Assembly (NCBI GenBank): GCA_028752905.1 | Contig: JAQNBH010000014.1 | Span: forward strand, 3,192,993-3,256,992 | Length of the DNA stretch: 64,000 bases | Direction: 5' to 3' | From: Cladorhizidae sp. MBARI D1340-BT2 | Taxonomy: Eukaryota > Porifera > Demospongiae > Poecilosclerida > Cladorhizidae | Shown here: positions 46,194-58,647 of the stretch, in pieces | Layout: every line of letters begins with the position of its first letter | Numbering within the stretch: the first letter of the stretch is position 1 | Notes under the pieces: model-generated | What the model saw: the letters and a program-made list of their open reading frames with translations, nothing else | What the model was told of the DNA's origin: nothing | Database searches by the model: none | Program-made: the position numbers and the translations under genes

Positions 46194-49138
46194 ATGGCGG
46201 TCGGCCATAACAAAACTCGCCTTCTCTACGCTTGGGATCATCACTCCGGTCGCCGTTTTCTGATTGACACAGGGGCTGAAGTAAGCATCTTGCCTGCCAC
46301 CAGAGTGGAGAGGAGCTCTTGTGCCCAAGGAACCAAGCTAACTGCTGCCAATGGAAGCAACATATGCACCTATGGAAAGCGCACCATCCCACTGAAATTC
46401 AACAATCGACATTTTCAGTGGACCTTCACCATCGCCCAAGTCTTTCAGCCATTGCTTGGGGCTGACTTTCTCCGTGCCCACTCACTCCTCGTGGATATCA
46501 AGGGTCAACGCCTAATTGATCCTTTTGATTTTACCTCCATTGCCGTGGGCAGTATCGTTGCTACAGCACCTCACCTAGGATCCATCGCTTCATCAGACGA
46601 TGAATTCGCCAAGTTGCTGGCTGACTTCCCAGAGGTCACAACACCCTCCTTTTCCAACCCCTTTCCTAAGCATGGAGTGGAGCTATTTATCCCCACAAAT
46701 GGGCCACCCCTCCTCCATTCACGTGCTCGTCGGCTTCCACCTGATAAGTTGCGATTAGCCAAGGAAGAATTCAGGAAAATGGAGGAGCTGGGCATAATTC
46801 ATCGCTCTGATAGTCAGTGGTCCTCACCTCTCCCCATGGTACCCAAATCATCAGGTGGTTGGAGGCCATGTGGAGACTTCCGACGCTTAAACGACGCCAC
46901 GACACCTGATCGCTACCCAGTGCCACACATACAGGACTTCACAGCCAACCTGGCAGGTGCAAAGATCTTCACAAAGATTGATCTGGTTCGTGGCTACCAC
47001 CAAATCCCCGTGCACACAGAAGATATCCCCAAGACAGCCGTCATCACACCATTCGGTTTGTGGGAGTTCCTCCGCATGCCTTTTGGCCTTAAGAACTCAG
47101 CACAAACTTTTCAGAGGCTCATGAATACGGTTCTCCGGGGCCTGGATTTCACTTTCGTTTACCTCGATGATATCCTAGTTGCCAGCCACTCCAAATCTGA
47201 ACACAGAGCACAGGTACGAGAGGTGATAGAACGCCTACAACAGCAAGGCCTCATCATCAATTTGGCCAAGTGCCAATTCGGCAGACAGGAGATAGATTTC
47301 CTTGGTCATCACATCACTAAACAAGGAGCAACACCACTGCCCTCCAAAGTAGCTGCCATCAGAGAGTTCGTTAGGCCATCGACAGTCAAGGGTCTCCAGG
47401 AGTTCATTGGCATGGTGAATTTCTACCATCGCTTCGTGCCCGCGGCCGCAAGTATCATGCAACCTCTGTACCATGCCCTCGTAGGGAAACCCAAAGAACT
47501 ACTGTGGGACAGAGAGATGATTTCAGCTTTCAAGCTTGCAAAAGAGGCACTAGCCGATGCCACCATGCTCACCCATCCCCAGATGGATGCCCCAACAGCC
47601 ATCACTGTCGATGCATCAGGAGTTGCCATGGGTGCTGCACTTGAACAGCTCATCAATGGCTCGTAGCAGCCACTGGCCTTCTTCAGCCGGCAACTCAGAC
47701 CTGCTGAACAAAAGTACAGCACTTTTGATCGCGAGCTCCTTGCCCTTTACCTGGCAGTGCGACACTTTCATTACTTCCTTGAAGGGCGGGACTTCACGGC
47801 TTTCACCGACCACAAGCCTCTCATGTTTGCCTCTGCCAAGGTGTCTGACCCTTGGTCATCACGGCAGCAGCGCCACCTCACTGCAATATCCGAGTACACC
47901 ACCTGCATCAAACACATCACAGGAAAGAGCAACCTCGTAGCTGATGCACTCTCTCGCACTATCATCAATGCGGTACACAACTTGGAACCTGGGATAGATT
48001 TCACAGCCATGGCTGCAGCTCAGCGAAATGACAAGGAGATGGCAGCATACCGCACAGCCATATCTGGGCTGGTACTCCAAGACGTCCAGTTCGGTCCAAC
48101 AGACACCACGCTTCTCTGTGATGTCTCCACAGGACAACCAAGACCAATTGTCCCTGCTAACTTCCGCAGGATTGTGTTTGATGTAATACATGGCCTCTCT
48201 CACCCCTCCATCCGAGCCACCCAAAAGTTACTTACCGACAGGTATGTTTGGCACGGCATCCGCAAGCAAGTTGGCAGTTGGGCAAGGACTCACCGACACA
48301 TCAGGGCTCCGATTCAAACCTTCAAGGTGCCGCACCGGCGATTCGACCACATCAATATTGACATTGTGGGCCCACTACCACCATCACAGGGCTATACCCA
48401 CCTACTGACTATGGTTGACAGGTTCACCAGATGGCCGGAAGTAGTTCCACTGAAAGAGACAGATACAGGGACTTGTGCAAGAGCATTAGTCTCCAATTGG
48501 ATTGCCCGTTTTGGCATGCCATTGGACATGACTTCAGACAGGGGCTCACAGTTCGTATCAAAATTATGGACAGCAATCGCTAAGCTCCTGGGCACCACAC
48601 TCCATCACACAACGGCATACTATCCACAGGCAAATGGCCTGGTCGAGTGTTTTCACAGACACATGAAGTCTGCCTTGCGAGCACGACTCACCAGTCCCAA
48701 CTGGCTGGATGAACTACCATGGGTCTTATTAGGTATCCGAACAGCACCAAAAGAGGACTTGAACTGCTCCTCTGCCGAATTGGTATATGGTACCCCACTC
48801 ACAGTTCCTGGTGACTTCATTGCAACACCACAAGGAAAGCACGATTCAGCGACCCTACTACCACAACTCCGTGAGACCGTCAGCAAGTTCGTACCAATCC
48901 CAACAATCCACCACGGAGCCACTAAGACTGCCCTTCTGCCTGAGCTGCAGAGAAGCGACTATGTTTTCATCCGCCGTGATGCACATCGTACACCACTTCA
49001 GCGACCATATGAAGGCCCATTCTAGGTCCTACAACGGGGTCCAAAGTACTTCACAATCGACTTTGGAGGAAAGAAGGACACCATATCAGTAGACCGTCTC
49101 AAGCCAGCACACTCGACCTCGACCAGCCAGTTCAGGTA
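46194..49138 (+). pseudogene. CsRn1-like pol: protease, reverse transcriptase, RNase H, integrase
   Basis: One continuous frame broken by two stop codons: TAG at 47664-47666 where the family has Trp, and TAG at 49023-49025 where an Arg codon would fit. Protease site DTGAEVS near 46266; reverse transcriptase with [13 protein letters not shown] and catalytic YLDD near 47160-47172; RNase H with TVDASG near 47608 and SRQLRPAEQKY; integrase with NIDIVGPLPP (Asp near 48360), SDRGSQF (Asp near 48538) and Glu in GLVECFHRH near 48645. The zinc-finger Cys pair of the integrase is absent, apparently by a short in-frame deletion near 48290. The frame ends at 49138. Confidence 0.85.
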
Positions 49139-49215
49139 GCCCAGCCACGGAGACGGGGACGCCCACCAAACAGAAAAGTTGAACCAGACATCGACGGTTC
49201 TGGGGGGGGGGGGCC

Positions 49216-49426
49216 TGTGGCGGCATGCACCACGTTCCTCGAACCATCAAGCTCTGCACACCACATTGGAATGCTTATCAATGAACTGTAGTTTACATGT
49301 GGTTATAGAACTACTGTGTTGTATACAAGTGTTACTTGCTAAGCTATATAAGAACTGTACTGTCCTGTTCATACGAGGTTCTGTGATTTTATGAAAATAG
49401 AGTTTTTGTCAAAGCAATTCGCTTCA
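49216..49426 (+). repeat. 3' LTR of the CsRn1-like element
   Basis: 211 bp, nearly identical to the 5' LTR, preceded by a G-run (49202-49213) that serves as the polypurine tract and followed by the duplicated ACAT. Confidence 0.9.
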
Positions 49427-49430
49427 ACAT

Positions 49431-50530
49431 TCAATTTTATCATACTTTTTACAGGAATAGATCTTGGTATTCTTACACTCTGGTGTCCAGTGTTCTGTTG
49501 GTCTCCCCTATGTAGTCTTACTTTCGCTGCATGGAATGCAGTACATTCTGCACAGTCGTGTCCTAAGAGTTTTATAATGACTCTGGTATTGGACTTCCAG
49601 CAGATCCTCGCCATATCATCACTCTTCCCTGCTACATAACAAATTAATCGCATAAGATCCTTCATTCTGGACCCACCACTATCATTGTAGTTCTGTTCCT
49701 TTCTGCATTTAGATGTATATACTTGCAGATAAAAGGTTGATGAATTCTTGCATGTAACTATTCTCCTATAAAAATGATCTTCCTTGGGCCACTCTTTTGT
49801 GTCATTATCCTCCTGTCTCTATCAAATAAACTCTTCGCCACTCCTCTTCTGTCATGGATAGGATGGTGTGATCAATTACCATGGCACCGACAGATTTTCT
49901 GTAAACTATTACAGTTAGCCTTCTGTCTTCCTTTCAGTGCATGTGGCAACAGAAAGGCCAATCATTCATCCACTTCAAACTCTATGCTTTATGGAAGTTG
50001 TTGTGATGGTCCAAAAACTCATGTTCTCTCCCCTTCTTCAATATTCAGGAGGTTTTGTCCACATATGACTTCAAGGTGCCAGTTGTGAGTGCCAATTCAT
50101 CAATGAATTCCATGTAAATTTTGGCAAACACTGCAGTTACTGGAGAGAACATTGCTACACCATTTTTCTGCTTGTATTATTTCCTTAGATTCAATTTCAA
50201 TAGTTTAGAAACCCTGTCAGCCATCCTCTCATGCAATCTCTCATCTTTGGTCATCATTCATAAAGGACTTCTAAGGAAACATTGGTAAAAGAGAGGAAAG
50301 ATCAAAACTGACAAGATACTCATCCTGTGTCAAACATTCACCAAGAACAAGCTCGATAAAATAAGCAGAAAACCGTAACATATGTACTTGTATTGCCATC
50401 TAGAGGTGAATATCAACTGTATGAACTTGGATAGGCAACACCGTGGTGTACCTAAACAAGACACAATTGGCATAAGGGGAACCTCAAATTTAAATATCGT
50501 AAGGAATCAGTTGGTCTACTTCCAGTGAGC
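49431..50530 (-). pseudogene. Penelope-like reverse transcriptase remnant, unit 2
   Basis: Same remnant as 36205-37330, interrupted at its left end by the CsRn1-like insertion. This copy shows the clearest catalytic-region frame (GVAMFSPVTAVFAKIYMEF near 50095-50155), better than unit 1. Confidence 0.6.
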
Positions 50531-50929
50531 CAGATTGTATTGTATAAGGAGTTGTTATTTTTCCCACACTCTACAAACACTTCAGTGCAAGACTCACCTG
50601 TTTTCCTGTGTATTGTTCGGTTCCTTCTTCATTATTTGGAATCTACCATTCCTGCCAGCTTTGAATTGTGGTTCTCTTTGTCTTCAGGAAAACTGTCTTT
50701 ACTTTGTCTACTGATAGGATCATGGTCTTTTCCATACTCCTCTGCTTCCAGGGTCTTCCCATGATTTGACTTGCATCACGTGATGGATAGCTAGAGCTAA
50801 CATGAGTCTTAGCATCTCACTATTCTTGATGAAGGCTTCAGCATCTACTTAAAATATTATGTAGCGAGTTGAAACCAGTTTGAACCACATCAAAAGTCCC
50901 TCTAGATCTTCAACCAAGGGCGGACGGTC

Positions 50930-51302
50930 AAGTGTATGCACACACGCGGCGCGTTTTTAAGAGGACGTCCAATCCCAGAAAAAGATTCGTTAGGGATTGT
51001 TGTTATTTACTATATTGATGATGCTTTTTCATTGCCTACCGAGCTTTGGGAAGCTATGTCAATTATCCAAGTATCACGTTCTAGTTCCTGAAGACTCCTG
51101 CAGTGCACCTGATGGAAGTGCGCGCACATAATATGCGCGTGTTTTTAAGAGCTAACCGCACACCCTTACACACCCTCAGGCTCGCTAGTGGCGTCGCCAT
51201 AATATGCGCATGCTCACTATAGACACTTCACGCGTCCATTCGTTCAGAAAAAGACTCGCTTGTTAGTTTCTGCTAGCGGATTGTTGCTGTTTACTATTGA
51301 TA
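50930..51302 (+). promoter_or_regulatory. Duplicated promoter / first-exon block, copy 3 gene
   Basis: Same structure as 37735-38091, with GCGCGCACATAATATGCGCG near 51119-51138 and the degenerate first exon beginning near 51020. Confidence 0.45.
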
Positions 51303-54300
51303 ATGCTTTTTACATCGTATGCCCTGCTTTGGGCAGCGATGTCTTTGATCTACGCAAGTAGCACGTTGTATTTCCAGTACATGACCCTGGACTCCTCTTC
51401 AGTACGCCACAGGCGGCTGACATTTAATGAAGGCGAGTATCATTTCAAGTATATACTTGAAGTACATGCGTCTATACACCATTTTAAAGTTTTTATATTT
51501 TATTATTTGATTCATTTAGACATTTAGATACTGATTCCCAAGTGTTGGAGGTTTGGGCAGATAATCAAAATCGACTCCTTCAGGATGTTGATGTGAGATC
51601 ATGGAGCAATATAATTGTGCCTGCATTTATATATAGCTGTATAGCTTCATTCCATGGCTATCTGAAGTTTTGGATTGGCAAGTAGTTATGTTTTTTGTCC
51701 ATTTATTTGATGCTATAGATTCATCCCAATGCTGAACCATCTGCCCTCGTTCGAGGAAAACTTCTCAATTCTACTCATTGTGACAACATACCAGACAGAT
51801 ACGAGGGAGAGCTGGATCATCAAACAACTTCCAGTAGCTTTTCCCTGCCTGCTTCAACTATTTCTTTTTCTTTTAAATTTGCACTCACTGGTTCAGATAC
51901 AGACTTTGATTTGAAGCTCTGCCTACCTCCAATTGCTACCACCATCAATGCAATAGCTGTGAACATTTCTAAATATCAGGTATTTTAATTCTTAAAAATT
52001 TATAATTTAGCAATAAAAGTTAATTGTACGATTACTTTCAGCTGATCAGGATTCACATAAAATCATTTTAGAGCCACAAAAGTTGTAGAACTTGGATGGA
52101 TAAGCAATGCGTAAAACCATCGAGTTTGCTGCTTTTAAAGGACAAGTGAATTACATTATACAAGTTTTATTTTAACACAACTTCAGAGTGTATGGTATTT
52201 GATTTCCTCCAATGAGTTTGAAATAAATATATTTATGTATTATTTATTTATTGCTTATTAGTTATTATTAAGGTTTTGAATTTTTATTACTTTTGTTACT
52301 TTTGTTATTATGTATTAAAAAAAAAATCCGCAGTAATCCCTAAATATGGAGTTTTAATAGTGTCAGAACATACTTGTACTTTATCATTAATCAGCAGAAA
52401 GAAAAGCCTAACAAAGGCCATGTGCTTGACAGCCATGGGTGCATTCTAACCTGATTATTGCAGATCTATTTAGCTCTATGCTCTGCACCATGGACTCAGT
52501 TATGGAAGATATTACTTTGGCACAACACATTGTGATGAGGTTATACTGCAACATTGTATTTAAGTTATATCTGGTCACTTTTGTATACACAATACTTCAA
52601 TAATGTTGTCAAGCTAAATTTTATTCATTGCTGAATCTACAATAGGTAATGACTTGCACTGCTCATGAGTGCCAAAACATTGACTCTAATTTGATGCTCT
52701 CTAGTTCTAATATTTACACAAACAAAATAAATCTTGCGACTTAAAGAAACATGTTAAATTTACTATGACTGTGCATATCTAACGTTGTTGCCATCAGGTG
52801 GGTGTAATCAGCATGATGTGTGTGGTCGAATGTTTTTGTAGTGTTGTCAAAAAAAAGTTGTAAAGGTGAACGATAATATACAGAAAATGTAGAAAATGTA
52901 TAAAACATTGCAATACATAAATTTGAACACTGCATTAGCATTGAAGTTTTTGCTTTAATGAAGTAGAGCCAGGAGTATCATTGGCTGTGTTCCTGTCTAA
53001 TGACCACTGTACTGCTCCAATCTGTAGCACTCAGTCTTCAAAATACCACGGAATGGAAGAATCAAGCATTGTTAAGAAAATGATTTACTTGCATGCCTCA
53101 ATGTTGTGCTATAGTTTAGGCTATGGGCTTCACACAAACAACTAATAGCAAACGGTTCTTAACAAAAGATGCAGACCCAAACTAATATCTTTTAGAGTGT
53201 TTCTAATAGTATTATGTGGTTTGGTACACAAATTGTGTACACTTCTATGGTTTGTTTGTGATACATCTTAAAGAATATCAGTGGCATGGCATTAACATTT
53301 CCCACGTGTGCCTCACTGTATTTTAGATTTCCTACTGTGCCATTGGTTGCATTGTCTTGCTGATCATTACCTTTCTTCTATTTGCAAATATGGCTTCTCT
53401 CAACAAAACACCCAATGAAATTGACTTTCTGAGGCAAGAGCATTGTAAGTTAATAAAGATTTCCTTACCAAAATTACATAAAGCATACTGAATCAGGATG
53501 CTTGGCAAATGTCTGCATGGAGCTCATTGGATTGTCAACAAACAACCCTCCTCCATTTTAAGAAAGGTTGTTGCACAATTTATTTGAAATAAGAGCAAAC
53601 AACTTTTCCAGATCTCCCCTTTGTCCAGGATCACGCCTCATTCTGCAGCTAGAGTATGAAGCATGGCCTAGCTCCATATGTTGTGAAATGTAGAAACCCA
53701 ATTACCACAAAATCTAGATCTATGGTTGGCCAAGCACCCGAGATATGATAGTGTCTTTGTCCTTGCGATCATCACTTTTATGCTAAATATTTGTCTTTCA
53801 AATATAGCAAGACTACTTACTACTTTCATGGAGTATATCCAATCTCATCGAGCTCAAGAAAGACAAGCCCAAATGGACATATTAAAAATGGAGTTGAAGT
53901 TGGAGAGGTTCAGTAAATACAGAGACATCATAAAGAAGATAAGGACGAATACTCTTATTCAACTCTCTTCAGAAAACACAAAGTTAAAAGGTGTGATTAT
54001 GTTGTTATTATGCAGGCATTATGTGACAAACCAAATTATAGAAGGTATATTGTCATGAGGAAATGTTTATCATTTTATGAATCTGCTATATATCCAGCTA
54101 GGTAGATAGTGCATGAACAACACATTGAATATTTGTTGTTCAGTGTTTTTGAGCCTAGTATTGGACTCCCAGAAGACTAACTTCCTTAAATTGGTAGCGC
54201 TAGCCATTGATTCTGATCTCACAAAAATGTTGCGATAAATTATTCTATAATCCTCAAATCTAACTTTTAGGAAGAGTGTGCATATTTGTTTGTTTTACTG

Positions 54301-56227
54301 ATTACCATTGCATTGCATAAATGCATTTGAATATTATACATCAAAGTCTATATATATATATATAATAAAATCACAAATATATTCATGAATAAATACTTGA
54401 ATATATTCCAGAAATCATTGAAGAGCAAGAAGAAATGAAAGTGATTATGATCGCAGAGTTTGAGGTGAATATTATTGCCATCCTCGTGCATGTCCTGTTC
54501 ATTTATGCTGTTTGCTATTATATAGTTGTATGCATTCACATGTCAGCACTTGTATTTACAAAATTGCTTTATTGGAATTCTTTATGTCATCTTTGAATTA
54601 TTATTTTTAAATGCAGTCCAAGTTATCAGATATGCAGAAAGTGAAGCAAGAGGATGAGAACAAGGTTGACTTTATTGATATTGAAGTTGGGAAAGAAGAA
54701 GATTCGAACAATATGCAAAAGGTGAAGCAAGAGGATGAGAACAAGGTTGACTTTATTGATATTGAAGTTGGCAAAGAAGAAGATTCGAACAATATGCAAA
54801 AAGTGAAGCAAGAAGATGAGAACATGGTTGACTTTATTGATATTGAATTTGGCAAAGAAGAAGATTCGAACAATATGCAAAAAGTGAAGCAAGAAGATGA
54901 GAACAAGGTTGACTTGATTGATATTGAAGTTGGCAAAGAAAAAGATTCGAACAATATGCAAAAGGTGAAGCAAGAGGAAGAGAAGAAGGTTGACTTTATT
55001 GATATTGAAGTTGGCAAAGAAGAAGATTCGAACAATATGCAAAAAGTGAAGCAAGAAGATGAGAACAAGGTTGACTTGATTGATATTGAAGTTGGCAAAG
55101 AAGAAGATTCGAACAATATGCAAAAATTGAAGCAAGAGGATGAGAACAAGGTTGACTTTATTGATATTGAAGTTGGCAAAGAAGAAAATTTGAACAATAT
55201 GCAAAAAGTGAAGCAAGAGGATGAGAACAAGGTTGACTTTATTGATATTGAAGTTGGCAAAGAAGAAGATTCGAACAATATGCAAAAAGTGAAGCAAGAA
55301 GATGAGAACAAGGTTGACTTGATTGATATTGAAGATGGCAAAGAAGAAAATTTGAACAATATGCAAAAAGTGAAGCAAGAGGATGAGAACAAGGTTGACT
55401 TTATTGATATTGAAGTTGGAGAAGATGAGGATACGATAAATATTGCTCAAGTATGTTGTTATAAAACTTTTCTATATAATTTTTAATAATCTTTTAAAAT
55501 GCAGTCACAAATATCAGACGTGCAAATAGTGAAGCAAGAGGATGAGAAGAAGGTTGACTTTATTGATATTGAAGTTGGAGAAGATGAGGATACGATGAAT
55601 ATTGCTCAAGTATGTTGTTATAAAACTTTTTTATATAATTTTAATGATTTGTTTATACTTTCAAAATTCAGTCCGAGATATCAGATTTCCAAAAAGTGAA
55701 GCAAGAGGATGAGAACAAGGTCGACTTAATTGATATTGAAGTTGGAGATGGTGAGGACACAAAGAATAACACTCAAGTATGTTGTTATAAAGAATAAATG
55801 TAATGATTTGTTTTTACTTCTTATTGTTTACTTTTAGAGCTTCTCTTCTGTTGATTCAATGGAGACCAAGACAAGGTAACTATGAGCGGTATGTATATTT
55901 TCTTTCTCTGTAATTTTGGTCTACACCATGTGGGTGGAATATTCAACAGCCATTTCACCTGCCTTATTTCCTGCAAATGTTTCATTATAGAGGTAATGGG
56001 GTAGTTCATGCATGGTTACGATAGCACAGCTTTCTAATATATGGCTAGTAAGATAGATAATTTGTGGTATTGACCCTTTGGTCACAATTTGAAATAATCA
56101 TCTCTCTTGCAGGGTTGTTGAGAACAAGACATCTCAAGTAGGCAGAAGCAGTGCTAGGAGCAGACTTTTACCACTCATCTCAAGAAGGAAGTACATTTAT
56201 TTGCAGATCATTGATATATATTTTTAG
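51303..56227 (+). CDS. Membrane-protein family, copy 3 (apparently intact; unknown function)
   Basis: Eleven-exon model with GT-AG introns and agreeing phases: 51303-51448, 51520-51592, 51719-51979, 53327-53444, 53808-53990, 54412-54464, 54617-55450, 55505-55609, 55672-55776, 55838-55875, 56113-56227. The exons total 2,031 bases (676 residues plus TAG). Signal peptide about 1-20; ectodomain to about 160 with RHRR (a possible furin-type site), NST and NIS glycosylation sites and few Cys; membrane span about 163-181 (CAIGCIVLLIITFLLF); charged helical segment about 200-275; then 12 acidic repeats of 27-35 residues to about 626; a Ser/Arg-rich tail. A longer end for exon 5 (54044) also keeps phase. 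I recognise no known domain; a type I receptor-like protein is an inference from topology. Confidence 0.65.
54617..55450 (+). repeat. 81-bp coding repeats, copy 3 (10 units)
   Basis: Ten units in one exon, against seven and six in copies 1 and 2. Two further single-unit exons follow at 55505-55609 and 55672-55776. KQE-type cores are kept in every unit. Confidence 0.95.
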
Positions 56228-58647
56228 TAATGCATTACGCATAAAACATATTTAGCTGAATAACATCTTTTTCCGACTAGAATAAACTTAACTATAATTA
56301 TATTTATTTAATTATACATAACATTGCTCTATAATTGTGCATTATTATAATTATTACAGTTGCTATCTGAGATTTTGCTGAATAATTATTTGTCGCAACT
56401 ATAATCTCAATATTGAGAATAATACAATTTATGTGGAGTTGGACACTAAGTTGAAATTTCATTATTCCCACCAATCCTATAGCTACCACGTACAATATTT
56501 ATTACTAGTCTGAATAGACGGGCAAAAATATATTTAGTTGGTTGGCAGTATTCTAACATGTTGACATTATAGTTTTATTAGAAGCAAGGAACAAACTATT
56601 GTCATATTTTATCAGCACATAAAGAAGATCAATCATTTTAATGGACTTGTTGTTCACAAGGTATGCCAGATTTTTCTGCTGCTGATGAATGATGTAACCA
56701 TGGCAAGATTGTATATAGCATGAACTTGAAGTAATATTATTACTTTGTCAACTTATACTCAAACAAAAAATTAATCCTACCTAGCTATTTTGTGGACACC
56801 ACATCGCAGTAAACAAAATAGTGAAATCAATTGATTTTTTCTAGCTATATTATAACCAGCCATATATATATATATCAAACCAGCATTACACTTCAACATT
56901 CTGTGTTTATATTTAAAGGCAGAAGCAATACTTTCTTTTAACAAAGCAAACAAAGCATCAGAAAAAGGAGTTATGATGGATAACATATATCAAAGCATTC
57001 TCGAAACCCACGCAATGTTGCAGCTATACAACACTGAGCAAGTGCTGTAATTATGTCATGTTATACAGTACACAAATTTAAGTCAACTTAAAACCTCCAC
57101 CCCCTTCTCTTCCCTTTGAAACTGAATAGATCAGTCACTGGTAAACTTGTGAGCTATTTTCATTTCCCTTTGTAGTAAGCTACCTTACCTATATATAAGT
57201 AGCTATCTTCTCTCTTCGAGGTGATGACAGTATGTAAGCCAAGTTAATTATAGCCAGGTAATCTGTTTGTAACTTTTACATATGAATGAATGCTGATTGC
57301 ATGTATATATATATATATAAGCAAGACAAAAATTAAATTAAAAGAAACAAAATATACAATAACTAATCAACTTGAAATTGTATTCTGTCAATTACAGCAT
57401 CTAGTTGAAACATCGAGAGAAGACAATTTAAAGTTGATGTTATTATATCAACTGCGGGTTCATTGAGAATGAAATGTATGTAACAAGAATATATGAATGT
57501 AGACCACTAATATATGAACTCCAAATGGGATACAGATTTTAAAAATTGGGATGGTATTTCTCTTCAGAATATTTGTAGGCGAGGCATAATCCTATGAATG
57601 ACTGATCTATGCATTGCAAGGCATAATCCTATGAATGACTCATCTATGCATGCAAGGCATAATGCTGATCTATGCATTGCAAGGCATAATCGTATGAATG
57701 ACTGATCTATGCATTCCAAGGCATAATCTTATGAATGACTGATCTATGAATTGCAAGGCACAATAATCATGACCTTGTGGCCCTAGTCTTCAAATAATAG
57801 TTTAAAAACATCTGTCTTTCTGTATATCTGTCTGTCTCTCTGTCTCTGTCTATATGCGCATAAGTAAAGCCTGGCCAAATACCTGAACTGATGATTAGAA
57901 CTAAATGATGATAAGGAAGGTCTGTAAAAGAAATAATAAATTAATAAATCTTCATGATTTTTTATTTATTTATTTATTTATCCTTTTACTTGAGATATGT
58001 CGAATGTAGCTATATTAGGGAGAGTTTTTAGTGTTTTTTTAATGAAAAGTTAAGACAATTTGAATTTTTTTTTGTTTCGATTTTTCAATTTCACAGAAAA
58101 ATTATGAATTGAAAAAAAATTCAGCAAAATATTAATAGATAATGTGTCTGATGGTGTGTGCTGACAGCTAAATCACTAGTTTCATCACTTAGTGGTGTTC
58201 CTTTTCATTTTTCTTACAGCCTGGTGCATCCTTTCTCCATTTGCAGATAGCACTGCCACAACAGCATGTGGGTATCTAAGCTAGTCAGGAATAATGAGAT
58301 GCCAAGACTGGAGTGAGTTTCATATAAATTATACCAGTACCTAGTTATCCATATGTGATATAAACCACACCCTGGCATTTGCACAATGCATGTGAACCAG
58401 ATGTGGCAAAAACAATCGTTATATTAATAATAATAAAGAATAAATAAATAAATAAATAATAACACAATAAAAAGCATGCTGTAGCGATCTTGAAAGTGTC
58501 CACTCACAGCAACCTGGCAAGTCCATTCCACAATCTCCATTGAAACACCAACTTTCTCATGCTAAGCTGATGTACTGCCTGCTTACTAGCAATTCCTTCT
58601 CTCTTTTGGCCTGGTCCAAAATGGTGGCTTCCTCCCACAAACTACGA
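56228..58647. other. Inter-gene region of unit 3
   Basis: Counterpart of 33554-36204, shortened by deletions near 56990 and 57055 that remove parts of the exon-like 34255-34385 equivalent. A minisatellite lies at 57580-57765. No complete gene is seen. Confidence 0.4.

Larger units (their letters stand above)
45338..49426 (+). mobile_element. CsRn1-like Ty3/gypsy element, recent insertion
   Basis: 4,089 bp with LTRs 45338-45549 and 49216-49426 and target duplication ACAT (45334-45337, 49427-49430). The empty site is visible in units 1 and 3 (for example near 36230). The LTRs differ by one substitution and one base of length. Gene order is gag, protease, reverse transcriptase, RNase H, integrase. 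A CHCC-type gag finger instead of CCHC points to the CsRn1 group. Internal stops show it is defective despite its youth. Confidence 0.9.

Noticed and set aside
51719..51914. Alternative frame in the third family exon (beginning MLNHLPSFEE)
   Set aside because: It ends in a stop inside the exon, while the other frame stays open to the splice site and continues in phase into the membrane-span exon at 53327.
53726..53807. Second membrane segment from the frame beginning MAKHPRY
   Set aside because: This hydrophobic part precedes a good acceptor (TTTCAAATATAG at 53807). The exon starting at 53808 matches the upstream phase, so the stretch is more likely intron.
54607..55450. Long minus-strand open frames over the 81-bp repeats (also near 32334-32862 and 41385-41813)
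   Set aside because: An 81-bp unit without stops in a given frame yields long antisense frames automatically. The plus-strand frame joins flanking exons in phase; the antisense ones are Ser/Phe- or Leu/Ile/Phe-rich shadows.
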